20,250 bases of DNA from contig JAOZST010000058.1 in NCBI GenBank assembly GCA_029939535.1, positions 1-20,250 on the forward strand. Direction: 5' to 3'. This document shows positions 13,680 to 20,250 of the stretch, in pieces. The first letter of the stretch is position 1, and the number at the start of each line of letters is the position of its first letter. Both the position numbers and the translations under genes were made by a program. The notes under the pieces are model-generated. The model saw nothing but the letters and a program-made list of their open reading frames with translations, ran no database searches and was not told the origin of the DNA. The DNA is from NBML01 sp029939535. GTDB lineage: Bacteria > Desulfobacterota > Desulfobacteria > Desulfobacterales > Desulfobacteraceae.

Positions 13680-14783
13680 ATGAATATTAAATTAAAATTA
13701 TTGTTTTCTTTTCTGATGATCATGGCCCTGGCCCTGGGGTTTATCAATATTTATTTTCCTGTTGCAAATTACAGCTTTGAGCGGCTCCATATTTTTTTGT
13801 TTAATCTGTGCACAGGGGGATCTATTTTGCTCTATTATACCCAGGGAAGGGTAAAGGTTTCCAAGACAGTGCGCCTTTTTTTCCTGAGTTCTCTTATTTA
13901 TGCTTTTTCAGCATTTTTCAAGTTCTACCCTCTCACCATCCTGGTTTCCTTACCCCTGTTTATCCTGGTTGAAAAGATCAGGATTCAGAAATTTTCTCTT
14001 TTTCCTGTTCTGTTTTTTCAAAAAAAAGCCCATGTGTCTGATAAATTTCACCAGGCATCACTTCTATGCCTCTCCATAGGCATCCTCATGGCCTCCATGG
14101 TAATTTTAAACAATGAATACCTGAAATGGGTCTACATGGAAAAATTGACTTTAAATACTTTTTTCCTGGGTTTTTCTTTCCCCTTGTCCTTAATCACCCT
14201 TTCCCTTGTATTTTCAATGCTGCAAAAAGTTGAAATCTCCAGCAGAAAAATGTTGATGGAAATTTCTTTCTGGACCATTACCCTGGGAGTTATAATCTTT
14301 TTTATTTTTATCCTCTTTGAAAAATTTATTCCCCAGATATTTGTCACTGTTGCCCTGTTTATGGCTGTTGTTCTGGTTTTTTATCTTTATTCGGCCTTTG
14401 CAGAGAAAATTCAGCAGAAATTGTTTCTAACCTCTGGTATTGGATTTCTGATTTTTACAGCTGTTACAGGCATTGCCTATATATTCCTTCAAATGTCCGA
14501 GGGGTATGATCATGAAAAAACCAAATGGCTGCTTCATATCCATGTGTTTTCCTCACTTTACGGGTGGAATCTCTGTGGGTTATCCATAATTTGCCGGTTT
14601 GACGATTTTCCCATTAAACTTCATTCCCCCTCCGTGATTTTCATCCATTGGCTCACTGCAATTGTCCTGGCTCCCCTTGGGGTTTTTTATGGCTGGTTTG
14701 CTCTTCTGGCCATTGCAGGATATGCTTTTATCACCATCACCCTGTTTTTCAGCAGTAATTATGGAAAAAAGGCTGTTATATGA
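13680..14783 (+). CDS. Polytopic membrane protein of unknown function
   Basis: Not recognised. The 367-residue product has around ten hydrophobic helices spread over its whole length and no large soluble domain, so it is an integral inner-membrane protein. Possible functional residues are His37 in the second helix region (FERLHIFLFNLCTGG), and His286 and His288 in LLHIHVFSSLYGWNL followed by another His in FIHWLT. Such membrane histidines can bind heme or metal, but no family match is claimed. Its start is weakly supported (only GGA upstream). The stop overlaps the start of the DHH gene as ATGA, so the two are translationally coupled. It follows the SRPBCC-epimerase gene by 42 nt. Confidence 0.75.
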   Translation: MNIKLKLLFSFLMIMALALGFINIYFPVANYSFERLHIFLFNLCTGGSILLYYTQGRVKVSKTVRLFFLSSLIYAFSAFFKFYPLTILVSLPLFILVEKIRIQKFSLFPVLFFQKKAHVSDKFHQASLLCLSIGILMASMVILNNEYLKWVYMEKLTLNTFFLGFSFPLSLITLSLVFSMLQKVEISSRKMLMEISFWTITLGVIIFFIFILFEKFIPQIFVTVALFMAVVLVFYLYSAFAEKIQQKLFLTSGIGFLIFTAVTGIAYIFLQMSEGYDHEKTKWLLHIHVFSSLYGWNLCGLSIICRFDDFPIKLHSPSVIFIHWLTAIVLAPLGVFYGWFALLAIAGYAFITITLFFSSNYGKKAVI

Positions 14784-15769
14784 GCACTAGAGAGAAAATA
14801 AAGCGGTTTTTAGATCTGTTCAACAAGGGGTCAAAGGTGCTGGTGGTGATTAATGCTGATCCAGATGCCATTGCCAGCGCCATGGCAGTAAAACGCATAC
14901 TATGGCGGAAGGTGTCAGAGGTGGTAATTGCCCATTTCAATACGATTACCAGGCCTGATAACCTGGCCATGATTGAATATGCAGAATCCGGCCTTGTATC
15001 CCTGGATTCCATTGAAAAAATAAACCATGATAAATTTGTGATTATAGATTCCCAGCCAGATCATAGCGAGCATTTTTCAGGATTTACCTATGATGCTATT
15101 ATTGATCATCACCCTTTATCCTGTGATGAGGCAGCATATGTGGATATCAGGCCCGGGTACGGTGCCTGTTCCACCATCATGACCGAATACCTCAAGGCAA
15201 TGAAGCTCAAGCCTTCTGCAAAACTTGCAGCAGCCCTGATGCTGGGAATTAAAACTGACACTGCTGATTTTACCCGGGAGGCTACTTTAAAGGATATCCT
15301 CGCATTCCAGCATCTATACAAATTTGCTGATATGAATATTGTGACAAAGGTTGAAAGGGCTTTGATGACTGAGGACGACCTGGATTTTTTAAGCAATGCC
15401 ATAAAAAAAAGAAAAATAATAAATAACCGGGCTTTTTTCCATGCAGGAATTATTTCCAAACCCGATGAATTGGTTATTATAGCGGATTTCTTTTTATCCA
15501 TAGCCAGGGTCAATTGGAGCATTATTTCAGGAGTGATGGGGAAAAAGCTTATTATTATCCTCCGCAATGACGGGCTTAGAAAAGGTGCTGGCAATACAGC
15601 CAAAGAGGCTTTTGAAAAGTTTGGATCTGCCGGGGGGCACAAGACCATGGCCAGGGCTGAGCTGGAATTAAAACTCATTCGCCAGGAGATAAAAAAAGTG
15701 AATCAAAAAGCTCTTTCCCATTGGATTATCTGCCAGATTGAAAAAGCAGGCGGAAAAAAAATTGAATAA
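14780..15769 (+). CDS. DHH/DHHA1 family phosphoesterase
   Basis: The 329-residue protein has an N-terminal DHH domain: NADPDAIAS (Asp27, Asp29; Asn25 replaces the first His of the usual motif), IIDSQPDHS (Asp90) and IIDHHP (Asp109-His110-His111). A C-terminal DHHA1 domain carries GSAGGHKTMA. These are metal-dependent phosphodiesterases or phosphatases. NrnA-like members degrade short RNA oligonucleotides or pAp, and others hydrolyse cyclic dinucleotide products. No extra sensor or membrane domain is present. The start overlaps the membrane protein stop by four bases. The specific substrate cannot be set from motifs alone. Confidence 0.88.
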   Translation: MSTREKIKRFLDLFNKGSKVLVVINADPDAIASAMAVKRILWRKVSEVVIAHFNTITRPDNLAMIEYAESGLVSLDSIEKINHDKFVIIDSQPDHSEHFSGFTYDAIIDHHPLSCDEAAYVDIRPGYGACSTIMTEYLKAMKLKPSAKLAAALMLGIKTDTADFTREATLKDILAFQHLYKFADMNIVTKVERALMTEDDLDFLSNAIKKRKIINNRAFFHAGIISKPDELVIIADFFLSIARVNWSIISGVMGKKLIIILRNDGLRKGAGNTAKEAFEKFGSAGGHKTMARAELELKLIRQEIKKVNQKALSHWIICQIEKAGGKKIE

Positions 15770-15801
15770 AAATGAAAAATTTCAATAACAAGGATACATA
15801 G

Positions 15802-17124
15802 ATGATGGAAAGCGAATACTGGAACCCGCTTCTGGAAACCCTGCCTCTGGAAAAACTTAAACAGCTTCAACTAAAAAAATTCCAGAGGATATTTGCCTGG
15901 GCCTATGATCATTCAAAGTTCCACAGGTTTCTCTATAATAAGACAGGGATCGCCCCCGGAGATATTCGATCCCTGTCTGATATCAAACATGTGCCAAAGG
16001 TTGAAAAATCCATGATGAGAGATATCCAGAACAAAGATCCTTTTCCCTATGGGGATGCCCTTTGTGTCCCCTTGGAAGAGGTGTCGGCCTTTCGTCAGAC
16101 AAGTGGTACAACTGGGCAGCCTGTGTATCAGCCCGATACATGGCAGGACTGGGAATGGTGGTCTGAGTGCTGGTCCTATGTACTCTGGTCCCAGGGATAC
16201 CGGCCCGGAGATCGTGTATTCCTTCCCTTTGGATATAATATCTTTGTGGCATTCTGGGCCGGCCATTATGCCGCAGAAAAACTGGGCTGTGAAGTGGTCC
16301 CCGGCGGAGTGCTGGATACCCAGGCCCGCATTTTAAAGATTCAGGAATTAAGGGCCACGGCAATGATGGCTACCCCAACCTATGTCCTGAGAATGGCTGA
16401 GGTGGCAAAACATAAAATGGGGATTCATCCATCAAGTCTTCCCATTAATAAAATCACCTGTGCCGGAGAACCCGGAGCCGGTATTCCTGCCACAAAGAAA
16501 AGAATTGAAGAAATTTTTGATGCCAAAGTTTATGATCATTCAGGGGCAACTGAAATAGGTGCCTGGTCCTATGAATGCAGCCACCAGCCCTTTGGGATGC
16601 ATGTTAATGAGGCCATGTTTTTAGTGGAAATTGAAGATTTTGAGACAGGTGAAATCATTGAAGAACCTGGGAAACAGGGAAAGATGGTGATCACGGCCCT
16701 GGATCGTATGGCCCAGCCCTGTATCCGTTTTGATTCAAAAGATGTGATTGAGTGGGATAAAGACCCCTGTACCTGCGGCCGTACTTTTCGGATAATCAGG
16801 GGAGGGGTTATTGGACGGGCAGATGATATTACAAAGGTAAAAGGTGTACTTCTGAGCCCGGGAGCCATAGAAGAGGTCGTCAGGTCATTTGACGGCCTTG
16901 GGGATGAGTATGAGGTGACAGTGGACAGACCCGGGGATGTGGATCATATTTTACTCAAGGTGGAACTTTTGACCGGAGTTTCAAGATCTGAAATTGAACC
17001 CCGTTTGCGGGACCAACTCAGACTCAAGACAAATCTTGGATATGAGATTGAATTTTTCGGGTACAACAGCCTGCCAAGGTATAAATTAAAAGCCAAACGT
17101 TTCAAGGATCTAAGAAAAAAATAA
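15802..17124 (+). CDS. Phenylacetate-CoA ligase family AMP-forming CoA ligase
   Basis: The 440-residue protein belongs to the PaaK family of AMP-forming aryl-CoA ligases, which activate phenylacetate or related acids to CoA thioesters. Visible motifs are the start pattern YWNP..ETLP..KL..LQ, the ATP-binding RQTSGTTGQP (residues 98-107), YDHSGATEIG, and FDSKDVIEW followed by CTCGRT and GRADDITKVKGV. Length equals the family norm. AAGGATACATAG precedes the ATG (MMESEYWNP). It lies 32 nt after the DHH gene. No other aromatic-degradation genes are in the window, so substrate is open; proteins of this family in sulfate reducers are often of unknown specificity. Confidence 0.88.
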   Translation: MMESEYWNPLLETLPLEKLKQLQLKKFQRIFAWAYDHSKFHRFLYNKTGIAPGDIRSLSDIKHVPKVEKSMMRDIQNKDPFPYGDALCVPLEEVSAFRQTSGTTGQPVYQPDTWQDWEWWSECWSYVLWSQGYRPGDRVFLPFGYNIFVAFWAGHYAAEKLGCEVVPGGVLDTQARILKIQELRATAMMATPTYVLRMAEVAKHKMGIHPSSLPINKITCAGEPGAGIPATKKRIEEIFDAKVYDHSGATEIGAWSYECSHQPFGMHVNEAMFLVEIEDFETGEIIEEPGKQGKMVITALDRMAQPCIRFDSKDVIEWDKDPCTCGRTFRIIRGGVIGRADDITKVKGVLLSPGAIEEVVRSFDGLGDEYEVTVDRPGDVDHILLKVELLTGVSRSEIEPRLRDQLRLKTNLGYEIEFFGYNSLPRYKLKAKRFKDLRKK

Positions 17125-17147
17125 ATAATAAATAGTAAAGGCCGGCC

Positions 17148-17366
17148 ATGGATAAATTAATGAAAACCCAGCAACCAATTCCATTGGATAGTCTAATGGA
17201 TATGAATGAAAAAATCTTGCAGATAAAAAATCTTGCCCGTGATCTTGAGTCCGGGGCAGGGCAGTTTCCCGGCATAGAGAAAAATGCAAAAAGGATATTA
17301 GCATCCATTAAAATGATGGAATTTAACCTTTGCGATGCAATGTCCTTTGATATAATAGACCCATGA
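17148..17366 (+). CDS. Small protein of unknown function downstream of CoA ligase
   Basis: Not recognised. The 72-residue product is mostly helical in composition, with alternating Leu, Met, Lys and Glu and a single cysteine (NLCDAM). AAAGG lies upstream of the ATG, 23 nt after the CoA ligase stop, so co-translation is plausible. On the opposite strand, the iron-sulfur gene remnant ends about where this ORF stops. No membrane segment is seen. Reality of the gene is moderately supported. Confidence 0.5.
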   Translation: MDKLMKTQQPIPLDSLMDMNEKILQIKNLARDLESGAGQFPGIEKNAKRILASIKMMEFNLCDAMSFDIIDP

Positions 17367-17467
17367 AAATCCATGCCGGCAAAGGCAATACAGGTGAGAA
17401 ATCCACAGTCCCTGCAATTGGTTCGGGGTAGAATCTTTGCGTACAGGCCAACAACGGACAGAGCCAT
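17367..17467 (-). pseudogene. Remnant of an iron-sulfur (4Fe-4S, CoFeSP-type) domain gene
   Basis: Minus-strand ATG at 17467, with GGAGGA upstream, reads MALSVVGLYAKILPRTNCRD and continues CGFLTCIAFA. This matches the N terminus of the four-cysteine iron-sulfur domain at the start of corrinoid iron-sulfur protein / acetyl-CoA synthase gamma-type proteins (pattern LPKTNCGECG.PTC.AFA). Three cysteines are present; the fourth is lost. After AFAGMDFHG the frame runs into unrelated sequence opposite the small plus-strand ORF, so only about 35 codons survive. It is probably a 5' fragment left by a deletion or rearrangement. The match is from motif memory, not a search. Confidence 0.55.
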
Positions 17468-17481
17468 TTTTCCTCCATTAA

Positions 17482-17513
17482 AAATGCCGGACATGAAAAA
17501 CTGTCCGGCATTT
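17482..17513. terminator. Terminator hairpin between rubredoxin and upstream genes
   Basis: A 12-bp perfect stem AAATGCCGGACA / TGTCCGGCATTT has an 8-nt loop. On the minus strand a five-T run follows, so it would end rubredoxin/cyd transcription; it may also act for plus-strand transcripts. Confidence 0.8.
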
Positions 17514-17552
17514 GATTGACAATGAATTAAAGGAATCTAACCCTTGATGGGA

Positions 17553-17711
17553 TTATTCCTTGTCAAATTCTTCTTTGGATGCGCCGCAGATGGGACAGCA
17601 CCAATCTTCTGGAAGATCTTCAAAACTTGTTCCAGGATCAATGTCATTGTCAGGGTCGCCTTCTGCAGGGTCATAAACATAACCACAGGGTCCGCATACG
17701 TATTTGTCCAT
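17553..17711 (-). CDS. rub: Rubredoxin
   Basis: The 52-residue protein is a complete rubredoxin: CGPCGY (Cys6, Cys9), the YDPAEGDPDNDIDPGTSFEDL body, and WCCPICGA (Cys39, Cys42) bind one iron. It carries single electrons to oxygen-defence enzymes such as FprA, desulfoferrodoxin and rubrerythrins, all present here. AAGGAG precedes the ATG. It lies 74 nt downstream of the small membrane ORF after cydB, with a possible separate promoter in between. Its product is very acidic, as usual. A strong terminator follows. Confidence 0.95.
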   Translation of the reverse strand: MDKYVCGPCGYVYDPAEGDPDNDIDPGTSFEDLPEDWCCPICGASKEEFDKE

Positions 17712-17785
17712 TTTAAAACTCCTTATTCTTAGTGGTTTATAATATACTTCTTATCATAACTAATCAGGTTTAAAGCATAAATTAA

Positions 17786-17878
17786 TTACAATAGCTCGGC
17801 TTTTTTAAGGGCAAATATAATTCCTTTATATGATGCCACTATCAAAACTACATAAAGTATCAAAAGTAGTGTGCTCAT
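17786..17878 (-). CDS. 30-residue single-helix membrane peptide after cydB
   Basis: The frame MSTLLLILYVVLIVASYKGI then IFALKKAELL has one hydrophobic helix (residues 4-24) and a charged end with Glu28. It starts 24 nt after the cydB stop with AAGGA about 10 nt upstream. Cytochrome bd oxidases in other bacteria carry a small subunit (CydX, CydS or similar) encoded right after cydB, of 30-40 residues with one helix. This peptide has the position, size and topology, but lacks the Trp of CydX, so homology is not claimed. It is too short for standard gene finders and so may be unannotated. Confidence 0.6.
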   Translation of the reverse strand: MSTLLLILYVVLIVASYKGIIFALKKAELL

Positions 17879-17902
17879 TATTGTGATTTCCTTAATTTAA
17901 AA

Positions 17903-19051
17903 TTAATATGATTCTTCATCAGTTACTTCTGCTGCAGTAAGTTTCTTTGCATCCATAAGTTTCCAGACATAGATAACATAGGCAAGGACAAAAGGAATGC
18001 CAATGGCTACATAGGTCATGGTTGCCAAGGTATACATGCTGGAGGATGCATTATAAATTGTAAGACTTGCCTGCAGGTCAAGCTTTGACGGATAAAATGC
18101 AGTATTGTTGAATGCAGGGAGACATAGCACAACAAGGCCTACAAACACGGTGCCTAACCCGCTGAACCATATTCCGCAATTAGTTTTTTTGAATGAATCC
18201 GAGAGGACTCCATATAGTACAAGAATTATTCCAGCAAGCAGCAATACAAGTAAATAAGGCATGGCCAGAAGATTTGATAAATATTTAGAAGAAACTAAAG
18301 AGACCTCACCCGCATTATCTATTCCAAATCCTTTCATGAAAAGGATTGAAATAAATACATACAGCAAAAAGGGAAGAGCTATGAGAAAACTATTCCAGGC
18401 ATTCTTGCGCAGACTTGATTCAAGGTTTGGAGTTGAAGAAAAATCAATGCTGTTTAAAAGGTATAATGCGCCCAAAACCCTGGCATTAAACACAAGAAAA
18501 ATTCCAAGGGAAAGGTTAAAAAGAGAAAAAGCAGCTTCAAGTCCCCTCAGGTTTATGCCTAAAAAGGAATAATCCCAGGTCACTTTGTTGTACAGGTCAA
18601 GTGTAAAATTTGAACCCGTATAAAATGTTCCCACAGCAGCACCAATGAGCAGGACGCCAACTGAGCCATTAATGAATAGAAATAATTCATAAACAGTCGA
18701 TCCAAAAAGATTATTGGGTTTTTTTCGGTACTCATAGGAGACAGCCTGAATAATAAATGAAAAAAGAATAAGCATCCATACCCAATAGGCACCACCGAAA
18801 CTGGTTGCATAAAATTTGGGGAATGCTGCAAACAAGGCACCGCCAAACAGGACAAGGGTTGTAAAAGGCATTTCCCATTTTCGGCCTAGGGAATTGATTA
18901 CCAATGATTTTTCAAGATCAGTTTTGGCTACCTGCCACAAAAGGGTCTGGCCCCCCTGGACAAAGGTAAGAAACAAGAAAAGTGCGCCAACAATGGAACA
19001 GATGAGCCACCAAAGCTGCTGCAATGTTGCATAGTCAAGGTTTGAAATCAT
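17903..19051 (-). CDS. cydB: Cytochrome bd ubiquinol/menaquinol oxidase subunit II
   Basis: The 382-residue integral membrane protein is the second subunit of cytochrome bd, the high-affinity terminal oxidase that reduces O2 to water using quinol. It shows eight to nine hydrophobic helices, the N-terminal LQQLWWLICSIVGALFLFL segment and GGQTLLWQVAKTDLEK loop typical of CydB. ATG at 19051 (MISNLDYATLQQ) is chosen because GGAGGAGGG lies just upstream; a longer in-frame start would overlap cydA by about 60 nt. It begins one base after the cydA stop, and the ribosome site lies within the cydA end, so translation is coupled. Confidence 0.93.
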   Translation of the reverse strand: MISNLDYATLQQLWWLICSIVGALFLFLTFVQGGQTLLWQVAKTDLEKSLVINSLGRKWEMPFTTLVLFGGALFAAFPKFYATSFGGAYWVWMLILFSFIIQAVSYEYRKKPNNLFGSTVYELFLFINGSVGVLLIGAAVGTFYTGSNFTLDLYNKVTWDYSFLGINLRGLEAAFSLFNLSLGIFLVFNARVLGALYLLNSIDFSSTPNLESSLRKNAWNSFLIALPFLLYVFISILFMKGFGIDNAGEVSLVSSKYLSNLLAMPYLLVLLLAGIILVLYGVLSDSFKKTNCGIWFSGLGTVFVGLVVLCLPAFNNTAFYPSKLDLQASLTIYNASSSMYTLATMTYVAIGIPFVLAYVIYVWKLMDAKKLTAAEVTDEESY

Positions 19052-19052
19052 T

Positions 19053-20250
19053 TTAATGACCCTCCTCCGGTCCAATGGATATTTGTTTGAGCATGATGGA
19101 TATTTCAGCAGCAAGTAAAATAGTAAATAATCCTAAAAACATAAAAAATGTAATCTGGACATTGGTTGCTGAAAGGTTTGTTGTTGACATGTGAACGGGT
19201 AAAAGCCCATTAATAGCCCAGGGCTGACGACCAACCTCTGCCACAGCCCATCCTGATTCCTGGGCCAGTAAACCAAGGAAACCGGATATCAGACCAATGG
19301 GAAGTAACCATTTTTTCTGGGTAATGGAACCTTTCAAAACATAAAAAAGGAAGGCAGCAAAAAGAATAGGAAAGAAAGAACCCAACGCCACCATGGTATG
19401 AAATGCATAGTAAGGAGTTGCAACCGGTGGAACTGCGTCTTCAGGCTTGTTGAGATATCCGTAACCCATGTATTCCTGGTTTTCCTTGAATTTTTTCAAA
19501 GAAATATCTGCTTTCTGGATATTATTTTCTTTCCTGGCCTGTTTAAATCGAGCAAGGTTATTTATTGCTGTTTGTCCTTTGGACATTTTTGATACAACAC
19601 CTTCTATCCCTTGTTCTTCATTGCCATAGACAAGATCGTCAATTCCCGGGACAAAGGAATTCAGTGAACGATTTGCCAAAAGAGAAAGAAGAAAGGGGAT
19701 TTCAATTTTAACGAGAAAAGGGTCCTGATCATCACCTGTCTGCTTGCTGGGGTTTAAAATACCGGCAGCCACTATGGGAGCCCTTGTCTCGCCTTTGTAT
19801 AAACCTTCAATTGCAGCAAGCTTCATGGGTTGTTTCTTTGCAACCATATATGCAGATTCATCCCCCGTGAAAACCACATAACTGGAAGAAAGCAGGCCAA
19901 ACACAGAGGCAACAACTATTGATTTTTTTGCCATTTGAATATGACGTCCTCTGATAAGGTACCAGCAGGAAATTGAAAGTACAAATAAGGAGGCAAATAA
20001 AAATCCGGAACTTGAGGTGTGAACAAATTTAGAAACTGCCACTGGATTAAAAACCACATCAAAAAAACTCTGCATCTCAAATCGTGCTGTTTCAGGATTA
20101 AAGGCCATGCCAACAGGATTCTGCATCCAGCCATTGGCCACAAGAATCCATACAGCGGAAAGGTTTGAACCTATGGCTACCATCCATGTGGAAATAAGAT
20201 GGAATTTTTTTGAAACCCTGTTCCATCCGAAAAACATGACCGCAAAAAAT
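19053..20250 (-). CDS. cydA: Cytochrome bd oxidase subunit I, 5' end cut by window edge
   Basis: The visible 398 residues are the C-terminal part of CydA, which binds the b558, b595 and d hemes and the quinol. The frame stays open past ATG 20237 to the edge (FFAV before MFFGW), so that ATG is not the start; about 100 N-terminal residues, including the first heme-ligand helix, lie outside. Clear family segments are SAVWILVANGWMQNPVGM, KFVHTSSSGFLFASLF (heme b558 histidine), the Q-loop start KIEIPFLLSLLANRS, and AEVGRQPWAING. In a sulfate reducer it would protect by removing O2 at the membrane. It heads cydA-cydB-small peptide, with rubredoxin downstream. Confidence 0.95.
   Translation of the reverse strand, partial: FFAVMFFGWNRVSKKFHLISTWMVAIGSNLSAVWILVANGWMQNPVGMAFNPETARFEMQSFFDVVFNPVAVSKFVHTSSSGFLFASLFVLSISCWYLIRGRHIQMAKKSIVVASVFGLLSSSYVVFTGDESAYMVAKKQPMKLAAIEGLYKGETRAPIVAAGILNPSKQTGDDQDPFLVKIEIPFLLSLLANRSLNSFVPGIDDLVYGNEEQGIEGVVSKMSKGQTAINNLARFKQARKENNIQKADISLKKFKENQEYMGYGYLNKPEDAVPPVATPYYAFHTMVALGSFFPILFAAFLFYVLKGSITQKKWLLPIGLISGFLGLLAQESGWAVAEVGRQPWAINGLLPVHMSTTNLSATNVQITFFMFLGLFTILLAAEISIMLKQISIGPEEGH

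Noticed and set aside
15109..15678. 189-codon minus-strand open frame
   Set aside because: It is antisense to the DHH phosphoesterase, whose motifs are intact; composition looks like a shadow frame.
17102..17494. 130-codon minus-strand frame as a full gene
   Set aside because: Only the first 35 or so codons from 17467 resemble a protein family; the rest is antisense to the CoA ligase end and the small plus-strand ORF.

Overview
The window looks like the chromosome of an anaerobic, sulfate-reducer-like bacterium, probably of the Desulfobacteraceae (Desulfobacter/Desulfobacula type). This is inferred from gene content, not from a marker gene. It holds desulfoferrodoxin, a flavodiiron oxygen reductase, rubredoxin, two rubrerythrin-like diiron proteins, cytochrome bd oxidase, a ferredoxin:thioredoxin-reductase-type protein and an ADP-forming acyl-CoA synthetase in an AT-leaning genome with strong Shine-Dalgarno sites. 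The sequence is a draft: a 100-N scaffold gap at 2660-2759 is flanked by two identical 55-bp copies, so it is almost certainly an unmerged contig overlap.

Layout. 1-326 (-): 3'-truncated HIT hydrolase. 602-1063 (+): diiron rubrerythrin-like protein with a strong terminator. 1271-3548 (+): split alpha and beta subunits of an NDP-forming acyl-CoA synthetase, followed by exonuclease III (3601-4404). 4478-6260 (-): glutaredoxin-like protein, FTR-type catalytic subunit and citrate synthase. 6521-8624 (+): FMN-dependent alpha-hydroxy-acid dehydrogenase with an N-terminal rubredoxin-like knuckle, flavodoxin, and thioredoxin 2. 8626-9301: decayed phosphotransferase gene plus a possible insertion-sequence scar. 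9414-10112 (+): unknown small protein and desulfoferrodoxin. 10199-11943 (-): fprA and a second diiron protein, preceded by a short overlapping leader ORF. 12216/12264-17366 (+): SRPBCC-epimerase fusion, polytopic membrane protein, DHH phosphoesterase, PaaK-type CoA ligase and a small unknown protein. 17367-17467 (-): remnant of an iron-sulfur domain gene. 17553-20250 (-): cydA (cut by the window edge), cydB, an unlisted 30-residue membrane peptide, and rubredoxin.

How it fits together. About half of the genes serve oxygen or peroxide removal and thiol/redox balance. Superoxide would be reduced by desulfoferrodoxin, peroxide by the rubrerythrin-like proteins, and O2 by FprA (with rubredoxin as likely electron donor) and by cytochrome bd at the membrane. 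The FTR-type protein, glutaredoxin, thioredoxin and flavodoxin would carry reducing equivalents. The acyl-CoA synthetase, PaaK-type ligase and citrate synthase fit an organism oxidising organic acids or aromatics. The most interesting items are the cydB-linked small membrane ORF, the rubredoxin-like/FMN dehydrogenase fusion, the FTR-glutaredoxin overlap pair, the leader ORF of fprA, and an apparent AUU start of the SRPBCC-epimerase gene.
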